Of a stretch of 64,000 nucleotides of DNA, positions 7,949 to 15,965 are shown in pieces. The first letter of the stretch is position 1. Every line of letters begins with the position of its first letter. Origin of the DNA: Cognatundibacterium griseum (GTDB lineage: Bacteria; Pseudomonadota; Gammaproteobacteria; Burkholderiales; Burkholderiaceae_D). The stretch spans positions 434,001 through 498,000 of the forward strand of contig NZ_JACOGC010000002.1 in NCBI RefSeq assembly GCF_014284195.1, written 5' to 3'. The notes beneath the pieces are model-generated. The model had not been told where the DNA came from, did no database searches, and saw only the letters and a program-made list of their open reading frames with translations. Both the position numbers and the translations under genes were made by a program.

Positions 7949-8662
7949 TCAGATACCGCCATCGTTCTGTCTCAGTATGAACTGCGGAAAAAGCCGGGGC
8001 AGCTGTTCCAGTAATGACGGCGCCGGAAAAGTGGGGCAGGCGTTGCCGGAAGCTGGTGCAAACTGTTTGTCCCGGCATCCTTGCTGCCGCACTACCTGCA
8101 AGGCATAGCGGGCGACACCTTGCCGGGCCAGCTGCTGCGCGAGCAGCAACAGCTCATCCGGGCTGAACAGGGACGGATGCGCCGTGGTCCGGCATTCATA
8201 ATCCTTGCCGCTGTCGAGCAGCAGGCGCAGGCTGGCAGCATTGAGCGCTGCACTGCCGGCGCTGCGGGTGATCTCGTCAAAGCGGTGCGGCGGCGCCTTG
8301 ACATCCAGACCGATCCAGTCCGTCAGTGGCAGCACTGCCGCAAGCTGGCGCGGATAAATCCCCGCCGTATGCAGCCCGATATGAAACCCCAGTTCACGCA
8401 CTGCCTGCATGGCGTCAGGCAGTGCCGGGTCCATGGTCGGTTCGCCGCCGCTGAAGACGACAGCATCAATCAGCCCGGTGCGCCTTTGCAGCCAGGACAA
8501 AATGTCGCTCCATATCAGGGGGCTGGCAGAGGTTCTTTCCTGCAGATGCGGATTATGGCAATAACCACAGCGCCACGGACAGCCCTGCACAAAAATCACC
8601 GCCGCCAGTTTTCCCGGATAGTCACCGGTACTGAAAGGCGTCAGTCCGCCCGCTTTCAGCAC
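7949..8662 (-). CDS. nrdG: Anaerobic ribonucleoside-triphosphate reductase activating protein
   Basis: A 237-aa radical SAM activase that installs the glycyl radical on class III ribonucleotide reductase. The cluster motif is GCPWRCGYCHNP (CX3CX2C) near residues 28-35, with FSGGEPTMDP as the glycine-rich SAM contact. It is the longer NrdG2/PflA-like type rather than the 154-aa E. coli type. It starts at a GTG whose first bases overlap the stop of the small glycyl-radical gene (GTGCTGA), so translation is coupled. The gene is convergent with hemN, only 8 bp apart at their ends. Confidence 0.88.
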   Translation of the reverse strand: MLKAGGLTPFSTGDYPGKLAAVIFVQGCPWRCGYCHNPHLQERTSASPLIWSDILSWLQRRTGLIDAVVFSGGEPTMDPALPDAMQAVRELGFHIGLHTAGIYPRQLAAVLPLTDWIGLDVKAPPHRFDEITRSAGSAALNAASLRLLLDSGKDYECRTTAHPSLFSPDELLLLAQQLARQGVARYALQVVRQQGCRDKQFAPASGNACPTFPAPSLLEQLPRLFPQFILRQNDGGI

Positions 8663-8949
8663 GGGAGCTGGCCGCGATTGGGTTTGCCTGTATTGTTTTG
8701 CGCGGCTTCGGTGAAGTAGCGGCGTTCATGGAATTCGCCCTTTTTTCCGATGTTGAAGGAACTCATCGGACGGTGATAGCCCATGACGCGGGTCCAGATT
8801 TCACAGGGCTGGCGCTCTTCATCCGACAACATGAAGATGCCATTCTCAGCGACGGTACCGGTGACAGCATCCATGGCGGCACTCAAATTATGGTCAGCAG
8901 CAGAAGCATCAGGGCAGGGGGTGGTTTGTGGCGTCAAAGCAGGCATCAT
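8656..8949 (-). CDS. Separate glycyl-radical C-terminal domain of class III RNR
   Basis: A 97-aa protein whose second half, TRVMGYHRPMSSFNIGKKG then EFHERRYF, resembles the glycyl-radical tail that normally ends NrdD (RV-x-GY-x-RP, N-x-GK, EF-x-x-R-x-x-F). The radical Gly would be Gly57. It has its own AGGA ribosome site, starts 37 bp after the nrdD stop in a different frame and overlaps nrdG. The large NrdD stops right after its zinc-ribbon and lacks this tail. I infer that it supplies the radical domain in trans, as GrcA (YfiD) does for pyruvate formate-lyase. The first 40 residues are low in motifs and may be a linker. It may already be annotated elsewhere as a short NrdD. Confidence 0.7.
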   Translation of the reverse strand: MMPALTPQTTPCPDASAADHNLSAAMDAVTGTVAENGIFMLSDEERQPCEIWTRVMGYHRPMSSFNIGKKGEFHERRYFTEAAQNNTGKPNRGQLPC

Positions 8950-8986
8950 GATTTCCTGTCAGGTTGAAAAAATTGTCTGGTGGCGT

Positions 8987-11017
8987 TCAGGCTGCCAGCC
9001 GTTTGCGTGCGAGCAGTTCTTCATCGCATTTCGGGCAGAAACGGTGACTGCCGCCGAGGTAGCCATGTTTAGGGCAGATCGAGAAAGTCGGTGTTACCGT
9101 CAGATACGGCAGCGAAAAGCGCGACAAGGCCCGCTGCACCAGCGTCCGGCAGGCATCTGCGCTCGACAGCGGTTCTGTCATGTACAGATGCAGCACGGTG
9201 CCGCCGGTATATTTCCGTTGCAACGCGTCCTGTCTTTCCAGCGCTTCAAACGGATCATCGGTGAAGCCCACCGGCAACTGCGATGAGTTCGTGTAATACG
9301 GCATGTCTGCCGTTCCCGCCTGCAAAATATCGGGGAAGCGCTTACGGTCTTCTTTGGCGAAACGGTAGGTTGTTCCTTCTGCCGGTGTTGCTTCCAGGTT
9401 GTACATGTGACCGGTTTCTTCCTGAAATTCCAGCATGCGGCTTCGTATGTGATCGAGCATGCGGATTGCCATTGCGTAACCGGTTTCAGTCGTGATGTCT
9501 TCGCGGTCATCATAGAAATTGCGCAGCATTTCATGGATGCCATTCACACCCAGTGTGGAAAAATGATTGCGCAGCGTTCCCAGATAGCGCCTGGTGTAGG
9601 GAAACAGACCGTTGTCCATGTGACGCTGTATCACTTTCCGTTTGATCTCCAGACTGTTTTTTCCAAGCGTCAGCAGATGGTCCAGTGCCGCCAGTAGTCC
9701 GGCTTCGTTGCCGCGGTGCAGATAGCCAAGCCGGGCGCAATTGATCGTCACCACGCCGAGCGAGCCGGTTTGCTCGGCAGAACCGAACAGACCGTTGCCG
9801 CGCTTCAGCAGTTCCCGCAAATCGAGCTGCAGGCGACAGCACATCGAGCGGATCATATTCGGCTTCAGTTCGGAATTGATGAAATTCTGGAAGTAGGGCA
9901 GACCGTATCTGGCCGTCATTTCAAACAGGCGTTCTGCATTCGGGCTGTGCCAGTCGAAATCGGCAGTGATGTTGTAGGTCGGAATGGGAAAAGTGAATAC
10001 GCGGCCTTTGCTGTCACCGGCCATCATCACCTCGATGTAGGCGCGGTTGATCATGTCCATTTCTTCCTGCAGGTCACCGTAGCAGAAGGGCATTTCCTGA
10101 CCGGCGATATGCGGTATCTGCATCCGCAGGTCTTCCGGGCAAACCCAGTCAAAGGTCAGGTTGGTAAAGGGAGTCTGGGTACCCCAGCGCGAAGGAACAT
10201 TCAGGTTGTAAATCAGCTCCTGCATGGCCTGACGGACTGCCGCATAGTCCAGCCTGTCATGCCGCACATAGGGCGCCATGTAGGTATCAAACGAGCTGAA
10301 GGCCTGTGCTCCGGCCCATTCATTCTGCAGGGTGCCGAGAAAATTCACGATCTGTCCGGCGGCGCTGGAAAAATGATGCGGCGCGCCGGATTCTATTTTT
10401 CCCGGAACACCATTGAGTCCCTCATTCAGCAAGGTCCGCAGCGACCAGCCAGCGCAATAACCTGACAGCATATCGAGATCGTGAATATGCAGATCGGCAG
10501 CACGGTGTGCAGCGCCGATTTCCGGCGGATAAACATGGTTCAGCCAATAGTTGGCAATGACTTTGCCGGAGACATTCAAAATCAGGCCACCCAGCGAATA
10601 GCCCTGATTCGCGTTGGCATTGACCCGCCAGTCCTGCTGTTGCAGATATTCGTTGACGGAGGACTCCACATCCACCATGGTCTGCCGGTCCTGCCGCAAT
10701 TGCTGGTGCTGCGTCCGGTACACCACATAGGCGCGCAGGGTAATCCGCCAGCCAGCATCAAACAGTGTTGCTTCGACTTCATCCTGAATCTGTTCGACCG
10801 TTACCGCCGCCGGTTCCGGTAAGGCGGCAAGCCTGTCGGTCACTTGTGCGGTCAGCGTGGACGCTGCTGCGGCATCCAGTTCTCCGCAGGCCTGGCCGGC
10901 ACGCAAAATCGCAGAATGAATTTTGGCGGCATCAAAAATCTGGGATGCGCCATTGCGCTTGATGACTTGTTGCAGGCCGTGGCGACGGGTGGAGGCAGGA
11001 ACGGAAGTGAGCGTCAT
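8987..11017 (-). CDS. nrdD: Class III anaerobic ribonucleoside-triphosphate reductase, large chain lacking radical tail
   Basis: A 676-aa chain from the ATG at 11017 (AGAG ribosome site); a GTG six codons upstream is less likely. An ATP-cone (about 15-108) predicts ATP/dATP control. Active-site cysteines are probably Cys188 (LSGYCAGWSL) and Cys393 or Cys394 (MIRSMCCRLQ). The chain ends with a zinc-ribbon-like CPKHGY...FCPKCDEE, one ligand being His instead of Cys, then ARKRLAA and stop. The expected glycyl-radical motif is missing and is found in the next gene. The enzyme makes dNTPs without oxygen. Upstream are an Fnr-type box and two NrdR-like boxes. Confidence 0.88.
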   Translation of the reverse strand: MTLTSVPASTRRHGLQQVIKRNGASQIFDAAKIHSAILRAGQACGELDAAAASTLTAQVTDRLAALPEPAAVTVEQIQDEVEATLFDAGWRITLRAYVVYRTQHQQLRQDRQTMVDVESSVNEYLQQQDWRVNANANQGYSLGGLILNVSGKVIANYWLNHVYPPEIGAAHRAADLHIHDLDMLSGYCAGWSLRTLLNEGLNGVPGKIESGAPHHFSSAAGQIVNFLGTLQNEWAGAQAFSSFDTYMAPYVRHDRLDYAAVRQAMQELIYNLNVPSRWGTQTPFTNLTFDWVCPEDLRMQIPHIAGQEMPFCYGDLQEEMDMINRAYIEVMMAGDSKGRVFTFPIPTYNITADFDWHSPNAERLFEMTARYGLPYFQNFINSELKPNMIRSMCCRLQLDLRELLKRGNGLFGSAEQTGSLGVVTINCARLGYLHRGNEAGLLAALDHLLTLGKNSLEIKRKVIQRHMDNGLFPYTRRYLGTLRNHFSTLGVNGIHEMLRNFYDDREDITTETGYAMAIRMLDHIRSRMLEFQEETGHMYNLEATPAEGTTYRFAKEDRKRFPDILQAGTADMPYYTNSSQLPVGFTDDPFEALERQDALQRKYTGGTVLHLYMTEPLSSADACRTLVQRALSRFSLPYLTVTPTFSICPKHGYLGGSHRFCPKCDEELLARKRLAA

Positions 11018-11031
11018 TTTAATCTCTGAAA

Positions 11032-11047
11032 ACACTATATGTTGTGT
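11032..11047. promoter_or_regulatory. NrdR box, proximal, before nrdD
   Basis: ACACTATATGTTGTGT matches the 16-bp NrdR consensus (ACACTATATATAGTGT) at 14 of 16 positions. It is flanked by 11-bp inverted arms, AATCTCTGAAA at 11021-11031 and TTTCAGAGATT at 11049-11059. In the nrdD transcript these arms could pair and bury the AGAG ribosome site. It lies 14 bp from the nrdD start. Confidence 0.65.
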
Positions 11048-11061
11048 GTTTCAGAGATTAA

Positions 11062-11077
11062 TCACTAAATATGGTGT
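11062..11077. promoter_or_regulatory. NrdR box, distal, before nrdD
   Basis: TCACTAAATATGGTGT matches the NrdR consensus at 13 of 16 positions. Its start is 30 bp from the start of the proximal box; NrdR boxes usually occur as pairs about 31 bp apart. The pairing supports both calls. Confidence 0.6.
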
Positions 11078-11110
11078 GGTCAATGTCGGTGGAAGGTATT
11101 TCTTAATTCA

Positions 11111-11124
11111 TTGACTGGCATCAA
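11111..11124 (-). promoter_or_regulatory. Fnr/Dnr box upstream of nrdD
   Basis: TTGAC-TGGC-ATCAA agrees with the Fnr/Dnr palindrome (TTGAT-N4-ATCAA) at 9 of 10 half-site positions. It lies 93 bp before the nrdD ATG and upstream of both NrdR boxes, consistent with anaerobic activation. No convincing -10 is seen at the class II distance; a class I position is possible. Confidence 0.55.
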
Positions 11125-11138
11125 GTAGCGCATGCGGC

Positions 11139-12356
11139 TCAGGTGGAAACCGTGCCGGATGGCGGTGAATCGGTGTCGCCAAGGCGGCCACGGTACAGTG
11201 CTGCAATCAGGTCTGACTGCGTCAGCATGCCGGTCAGGCGGTGTTCGTGATCGACAATGGGAATATGGTGCAGACCCTGATCGGACAACAGGGGCACCAA
11301 TTCGACAATGTGCATGTCTTCGCGTGCGGTTCTGACAGGCTTGGTCATGATCTGGCCGACGACTTCCGGCTTGCTGGAATGCAGATCGCGGGTGCGCCGT
11401 ATCAGCTGACGCAATTTTTCATCGAATTTTTCATAGACGTCCAGATTGGCGTGTTTCATGAAATCGACCAGCGTCACAATCCCGATCACGCGCCGGGCGC
11501 GGTCAGTGACCGGCAGCGCCTTGATGCGGTGCTGGCGCAGCAAGGTCCAGGCTTCTTCCAGCGTGGTGCCGAATTCGGCAGTGACCACATCGTGCGACAT
11601 CACATCACTGCAGCTGATCTCTCCGAAGCGGCGGCGGTAGGCATGCATTTCTGTTTGCTGGAACAGGGATTCAAGATCGTCGCGGCTGACGTCCAGCACC
11701 TGATTGTATTGCTGCAGCACTTCATCCAGATCGCTGGATTTAAAACCAAGCCGGTCGATCGGACGCGCATCACGCGTGCCGTGTTTGCCGCTGTGGTCAG
11801 GGTGTGACGCATGCGGGTAACGGCGTCCGGTGGCGTTGTTATACGCCAGCGCAAACAGCATCAGCAGCAGGGAATTGATCAATACCGGAAACAGGGGAAA
11901 CTGATAGCCCAGTTCGTGAATCACCGGCCCGCCGAGTACCGCTGTCAGGGCGACTGCCCCACCGGGCGGGTGCAGGCAGCGCAGGAAAAACATCGCTGCC
12001 ACAGCGGCGGCGCTGGCTATGGCGGCCGACAGCAGCGATACGCCGAGAAAGTGGGCGCAGGTGACGCCGATCAGCGCGGAAACCAGATTGCCGCCGATAA
12101 TGGACCAGGGCTGCGCCAGCGGACTGGCAGGAACGCCGAACAGCAGCACCGCAGAAGCGCCGATCGGGCCGATCAGCATCGGTATATGCTCAACCGGGCC
12201 CAGCATCAGTCTGGTGGACAGGCCTGTCAGCAGCAGGCCGCCGGCAATGCCGCCGCAGGCGCGCAACCGCTCGGTATAGTCAACATGGAGTTGTGCTGGC
12301 AGAAAGGTTTTCAGCCAGGAGATAAAATCTTCAATCAGGGACCATTTTCTACGCAT
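11139..12356 (-). CDS. HPP-family membrane protein with C-terminal CBS pair
   Basis: A 405-aa protein starting MRRKWSLIEDFISWL. The N-terminal HPP domain (about 20-180) has several membrane helices and the family-naming FLRCLHPPGGAVAL motif. After a polar linker come two CBS domains (about 245-395; VMSHDVVTAEFGTT and IMTKPVRTAREDMHIVEL), which usually bind adenine nucleotides. HPP proteins have been linked to nitrite transport in chloroplasts and cyanobacteria, so a nitrite-related role near norB and nirK is possible but unproven. It lies downstream of the SirB2 and DUF2249 genes on the same strand. The frame stays open further upstream, but that part overlaps the SirB2 gene and has no family similarity I can see. 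Confidence 0.75.
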   Translation of the reverse strand: MRRKWSLIEDFISWLKTFLPAQLHVDYTERLRACGGIAGGLLLTGLSTRLMLGPVEHIPMLIGPIGASAVLLFGVPASPLAQPWSIIGGNLVSALIGVTCAHFLGVSLLSAAIASAAAVAAMFFLRCLHPPGGAVALTAVLGGPVIHELGYQFPLFPVLINSLLLMLFALAYNNATGRRYPHASHPDHSGKHGTRDARPIDRLGFKSSDLDEVLQQYNQVLDVSRDDLESLFQQTEMHAYRRRFGEISCSDVMSHDVVTAEFGTTLEEAWTLLRQHRIKALPVTDRARRVIGIVTLVDFMKHANLDVYEKFDEKLRQLIRRTRDLHSSKPEVVGQIMTKPVRTAREDMHIVELVPLLSDQGLHHIPIVDHEHRLTGMLTQSDLIAALYRGRLGDTDSPPSGTVST

Positions 12357-12457
12357 AAATGCACAGCAGTAACACATCAAGGCGGCAAGTGTACCCTGTC
12401 TTGCGTCATTGTGGTGCGGTGTCCGGTGGCCGGACGATGCAGGAATTGACCGTGAAA

Positions 12458-12838
12458 TCAGATAAAGGGAATGACCTGTCTGCTCAGGGCAACACTGACG
12501 ATGTAGGCAAATACGGCGAATGCTGCCAGCAACGCACGGAGACGAATGCTTCTGGTCTTGCCCCGTTTCAGGGCGATGGTGCCAAGTCCAATGTACAGAA
12601 TCAGTGCAACGACTTTGGCTGTCAGCCAGTTTTGTGCGAAGGGGTATTGCCCGCTCCAGAACACCATCACCAGTGCGGAACTCAGCAGCACGGTATCGAT
12701 CAGGTGCGGGGCAATCCTGACCCAGCGCTGCTGCAGCATGGGTGAGGCATTCCACATCCAGAATCCGCGTAACAGAAACAGGCTGCCGCTGAGCACTGCG
12801 CAGGTGATGTGCAGATGTTTGACACTCAGGTAGTCCAT
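12458..12838 (-). CDS. SirB2 family membrane protein
   Basis: A 126-aa protein with four predicted membrane helices (about 8-24, 44-62, 72-90 and 103-122). It starts MDYLSVKHLHITCAVLSGSLF, typical of the SirB family. The molecular function is not known. It sits between DUF2249 and the HPP-CBS gene, 32 bp after DUF2249 on the same strand, so it is probably co-transcribed. SirB2 genes near NO reductase are common in betaproteobacteria as far as I recall, which suggests a membrane role linked to haem-copper enzymes; this is inference. Confidence 0.75.
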   Translation of the reverse strand: MDYLSVKHLHITCAVLSGSLFLLRGFWMWNASPMLQQRWVRIAPHLIDTVLLSSALVMVFWSGQYPFAQNWLTAKVVALILYIGLGTIALKRGKTRSIRLRALLAAFAVFAYIVSVALSRQVIPFI

Positions 12839-12870
12839 TTCTGTTGCGCTTTCTGAAAAAAAGGCTGGTT

Positions 12871-13134
12871 TTATTCCATGACCAGAAAATCGATAATCAC
12901 TTCGCCGGGTTCATTCGACACGTAGGCGATTCTGACGGCGTTGCCGAAATGATGCTCTATCTGTGCCAGTAAAGGCAAGGGGTTATGGTCATTGCAGAAA
13001 CGCATGGTTTCGCCACGTTCCAGCGCGGAGAGTGCGCCGAAAATGGCGGCATGACGGAAGCGCTTGGCAATACCGCGTGCATCAAATGCGTAGACGCCTT
13101 CGGCAATCAGAGGAATGGAACAATCGTGTGACAT
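12871..13134 (-). CDS. DUF2249 domain protein
   Basis: An 87-aa soluble protein with one DUF2249 (TusA-like fold) domain: MRFCNDHNPLPLLAQIEHHFG in the middle and EVIIDFLVME at the end. It has a strong AGGAG ribosome site. DUF2249 genes often sit beside norB or other denitrification genes, as here (146 bp downstream of norB, same strand). A role in redox, sulfur or metal-centre handling is suggested by the fold only. Confidence 0.75.
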   Translation of the reverse strand: MSHDCSIPLIAEGVYAFDARGIAKRFRHAAIFGALSALERGETMRFCNDHNPLPLLAQIEHHFGNAVRIAYVSNEPGEVIIDFLVME

Positions 13135-13224
13135 GAAAAACTCCTGAATTCAAACGTTAAATAAGGGTAGGCAGTCATGCGGACGCATACCGGGAACATG
13201 CTGCGTGAGATGGCGGGGCAGATT

Positions 13225-13265
13225 CAGATTGCCGGGAAATCCGGGGAGCGTTCCCCGGCAATCTG
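13225..13265 (-). terminator. Inverted repeat just downstream of norB
   Basis: CAGATTGCCGGG (13225-13236) and its exact complement CCCGGCAATCTG (13254-13265) form a 12-bp GC-rich stem with a 17-nt loop, 16 bp past the norB stop. No T-tract follows on the norB strand, so it may stabilise the norB mRNA end or only weaken readthrough into DUF2249. Confidence 0.5.
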
Positions 13266-13280
13266 AGTGCGATGCCTTGC

Positions 13281-15566
13281 TCAGGCACGCTTTGCTGCGC
13301 CGGCAGCTTCACCGGTCAGGCTGGCTTGTGTTGCCTGTTTGCCTGTCAGCAGGCGGATGGCGAACACTGCCAGGCATAAGGTGCCGACGGCAAACACGAC
13401 GTCACCCGGAACACGCAACCAGACAGCTGTTTCCATGAAATGCGAATGGATGACTTCTGGTGAGCGGGCATACCACATGCCTTTGGTGATGCTGGCGGCA
13501 GCCTGGTAGATACCGGCAGGAACCAGCGAGATAAACACCATCATCGCAAGGCCGATATTCAGCAGCCAGAAGGTTGCCTGCAACAGCTTGTCTGACCATG
13601 CCAGTCTGGAAGACAGTCCACGCAGGCAGAACAGCAGCAGGCCGATACCGAGCATGCCATAGACGCCGAACAGCGCTGCATGACCATGTGCAGCAGTCAT
13701 GTTCAGACCTTGCATGTAGTACAGGGCGATCGGTGTATTGATCGAGAAGCCGAGCAGACCTGCACCGACGGTATTCCAGAAACCGACAGCGATAAAGCAC
13801 AGGATGGACCATTTGTACGACTGTACCCAAGGGGCAGCTTTAGAGCGCTGGTAGTTGCGATAGGCTTCCATGCCGATCATTGCCAGTGGCACAACTTCCA
13901 GTGCGGAGAACATCGCACCGATGGCAATCACAAAGGTGGGGGTGCCGGTAAAATACAGGTGATGCAATGTGCCCAGAATGCCGCCGAACAGGAACACGAT
14001 GGTTTCGAGGATGATCGCACTGTTCGCAGTCGCTGCATGAATCAGGCCAAGGCGGGTGAACAGCAGCGCGATGACGGCAGTTGCAAACACTTCAAAGAAG
14101 CCCTCTACCCACAGGTGAACCAGCCACCAGCGCCAGTATTCGATCATCGAGTAGTGGGTATGCTGGCCCCAGGTCAGGGAAGTGGCATAGAAGCCGCCAA
14201 TACACATGGCCGACAGGAACACCATGGCGATCAGGCCGCGGCTGTCAGACGGTGTTTTCAGGGCGGGCATCAGACCGCGACCTAACAGGGTGACCCAGAA
14301 CAGCAGGCCGACGAACAGCAGCAACTGCCATACCCGTCCCATGCTGGTGAATTCCAGACCCTGATTACCGAGCCAGAAAGCGAATTCATTGCCTTTGTGT
14401 TGCAGACTGCCTAACCAGCCCATGGCGGTCGAGCCGACTACGATAAACAGCAGCGCATAAAACAACAGGTTGACGCCGAGTTTCTGGTACTTCGGCTCAT
14501 GACCGGAAATAGCCGGTGCGATATACAGGCCAGTTGCCAGCCATGCTGTAGCAATCCATAACACTGCGAACTGGGTATGAATTGTGCGGCTGACTGTAAA
14601 TGGCAGGATATCTGCCAATGGGAAGCCGAAGAAACTGTGGCCTTCAACCGCATAGTGCGCTGTAATCACCCCGAATCCGACCTGCGCCAGAATCAGACCG
14701 ATCACCACGTAAAAGTACTTTCTGGTTGCCAGCATGGAAGGCGTTGGCTTCAGGCTGAATAAAGGGTCCGCTTTAGGCGGGGTTGGATCAGTTGCTTCTT
14801 TGCTGGTCGAATGCACGAACAGCATGGTCGCAATTGCACCGATCATCAGGATCACACTGGCAATCGACCAGATACCGGCGCCAGCTGTCGGTGTGTTATT
14901 CACCAGCGGTTCATGCGGCCAGTTACTGGTGTAGCTCAGTTCTGCTGCACCAGGGCGGTCAGTGGCAGCAGCCCATGCAGACCAGAAGAAGAAGGCAGGG
15001 AGTGATTGCAAATCCTGAACATCAGGCAAGGTACCTTTATTCATTGCATACTGCTCACGCAATTTTTCCAGTGCCGGGTCATTGCCAAACAGGCCGATGT
15101 AATGCTGTGCCACTTGCTGGACAGCGGCTGCGCGCTCTGGTGACAGTATGATCTTGCCAGACTGTTCATCATAGGTATTACGGCGCATTTCATCCTTCAG
15201 ACGTGCTTTCAGCTCGGCCTGACGACCTGCGTTCAGCTGCTCGAAGGTTTGCTGAAACTCTTTCTGTGCCCAGATATCGAGCAATGCCAGAGATTCGCGG
15301 TGCAACCAGTCTGCAGACCAGTCAGGGGCGACATAACTGCCGTGGCCCCAGACCGTACCCAATTGCTGACCGCCTGCAGAGAGCCAGGATCCCTGACCGC
15401 GGTCCACTTGTCCTTCGGTGAATAAAATCTTGCCGTCAGTGCTGACGACCTGTTTAGGAATAGGGGGAGCTGTGAGATAAATCTCTGTTCCTACCCAACC
15501 GAGAACGGTAAATGATAGGACACAGATCACAGCGAGCCAGGTCCAGAGTTTGCGCGTGGCATGCAT
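13281..15566 (-). CDS. norB: Quinol-dependent nitric oxide reductase (qNOR)
   Basis: A 761-aa haem-copper oxidase-family protein that reduces 2 NO to N2O with ubiquinol electrons. It is the long single-subunit form: an N-terminal helix (about 12-32), a periplasmic domain of about 200 residues standing in for the NorC cytochrome but with no CxxCH, then about 13 helices. Haem/FeB-type His motifs are visible, for example HTQFAVLW, RWWLVHLWVEGFFEV and LHHLYFTGTP. AAGGAA precedes the ATG. Two NsrR-like boxes lie in the divergent region shared with nsrR, predicting de-repression by NO. No norC follows, as expected for qNOR. Confidence 0.95.
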   Translation of the reverse strand: MHATRKLWTWLAVICVLSFTVLGWVGTEIYLTAPPIPKQVVSTDGKILFTEGQVDRGQGSWLSAGGQQLGTVWGHGSYVAPDWSADWLHRESLALLDIWAQKEFQQTFEQLNAGRQAELKARLKDEMRRNTYDEQSGKIILSPERAAAVQQVAQHYIGLFGNDPALEKLREQYAMNKGTLPDVQDLQSLPAFFFWSAWAAATDRPGAAELSYTSNWPHEPLVNNTPTAGAGIWSIASVILMIGAIATMLFVHSTSKEATDPTPPKADPLFSLKPTPSMLATRKYFYVVIGLILAQVGFGVITAHYAVEGHSFFGFPLADILPFTVSRTIHTQFAVLWIATAWLATGLYIAPAISGHEPKYQKLGVNLLFYALLFIVVGSTAMGWLGSLQHKGNEFAFWLGNQGLEFTSMGRVWQLLLFVGLLFWVTLLGRGLMPALKTPSDSRGLIAMVFLSAMCIGGFYATSLTWGQHTHYSMIEYWRWWLVHLWVEGFFEVFATAVIALLFTRLGLIHAATANSAIILETIVFLFGGILGTLHHLYFTGTPTFVIAIGAMFSALEVVPLAMIGMEAYRNYQRSKAAPWVQSYKWSILCFIAVGFWNTVGAGLLGFSINTPIALYYMQGLNMTAAHGHAALFGVYGMLGIGLLLFCLRGLSSRLAWSDKLLQATFWLLNIGLAMMVFISLVPAGIYQAAASITKGMWYARSPEVIHSHFMETAVWLRVPGDVVFAVGTLCLAVFAIRLLTGKQATQASLTGEAAGAAKRA

Positions 15567-15713
15567 GGCGTGGTTCCTTATGAATGGTTGAAAATACGAT
15601 CAAAACAGTGAAACAGCGAACACAAAACAATTGATAAGAGTCCGGTGTGCTTTCCTGAAAAATGCTTCAAATCCATCGGGTTATTGCAGGAAACGGGCAC
15701 GCCGGCTTTTATT

Positions 15714-15736
15714 AAGATGCATTTTATATGTATGTA
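15714..15736. promoter_or_regulatory. NsrR-like box 1
   Basis: AAGATGCATTT followed by TATATGTATGTA matches about 20 of 23 positions of the NsrR palindrome (AAnATGCATTT-n-AAATGCATnTT). It lies 148 bp before norB and 230 bp before nsrR. Confidence 0.6.
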
Positions 15737-15740
15737 TTAT

Positions 15741-15763
15741 AAGATGCAAATAAAATGTATGTT
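15741..15763. promoter_or_regulatory. NsrR-like box 2
   Basis: AAGATGCAAAT followed by AAAATGTATGTT matches about 20 of 23 positions of the NsrR palindrome. Its start is 27 bp from the start of box 1, in tandem. The adjacent nsrR gene supports the assignment and suggests control of norB together with autoregulation. Confidence 0.6.
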
Positions 15764-15965
15764 TAGTTGCGATGAAATGCACATTTTTTAATATTGAGTG
15801 TTCAGGTTATGCAGTATCGCCGCCTTTTCATCCCTGTCCGTATTCAGCCTGGTGGCGCAGGCCGGTGAGGAAAGGCGCAACACGGTATACTGCCTTTAGC
15901 GCATGTTGGCAGCACAAGAGAGCTTGTTTGAACTCTGTTGTGCGCATTAATCCCGGATAATTTTT

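Larger units (their letters stand above)
15567..15965. other. norB-nsrR divergent regulatory region
   Basis: 399 bp between divergently transcribed norB and nsrR. It contains two tandem NsrR-like boxes (listed separately) and AT-rich sequence suited to back-to-back promoters. No open frame with coding character is seen. Confidence 0.7.

Noticed and set aside
8656-8949. The small gene as a frameshifted remnant of nrdD
   Set aside because: It has its own AGGA site and ATG, about 40 residues precede the radical motif, and nrdD ends cleanly after its zinc-ribbon. A frameshift would need more than one change. Kept as a separate gene, with refutation test stated.
12357-12755. In-frame N-terminal extension of the HPP-CBS gene
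   Set aside because: The extra residues overlap the SirB2 gene, are Cys/His/Arg-rich without family similarity, and a natural start MRRKW lies at 12356.
15588-15603. TTGA...TCAA pair near the norB start, as a possible Fnr/Dnr site
   Set aside because: The spacer is eight bases, not six, so the half-sites would be on the wrong helical face.
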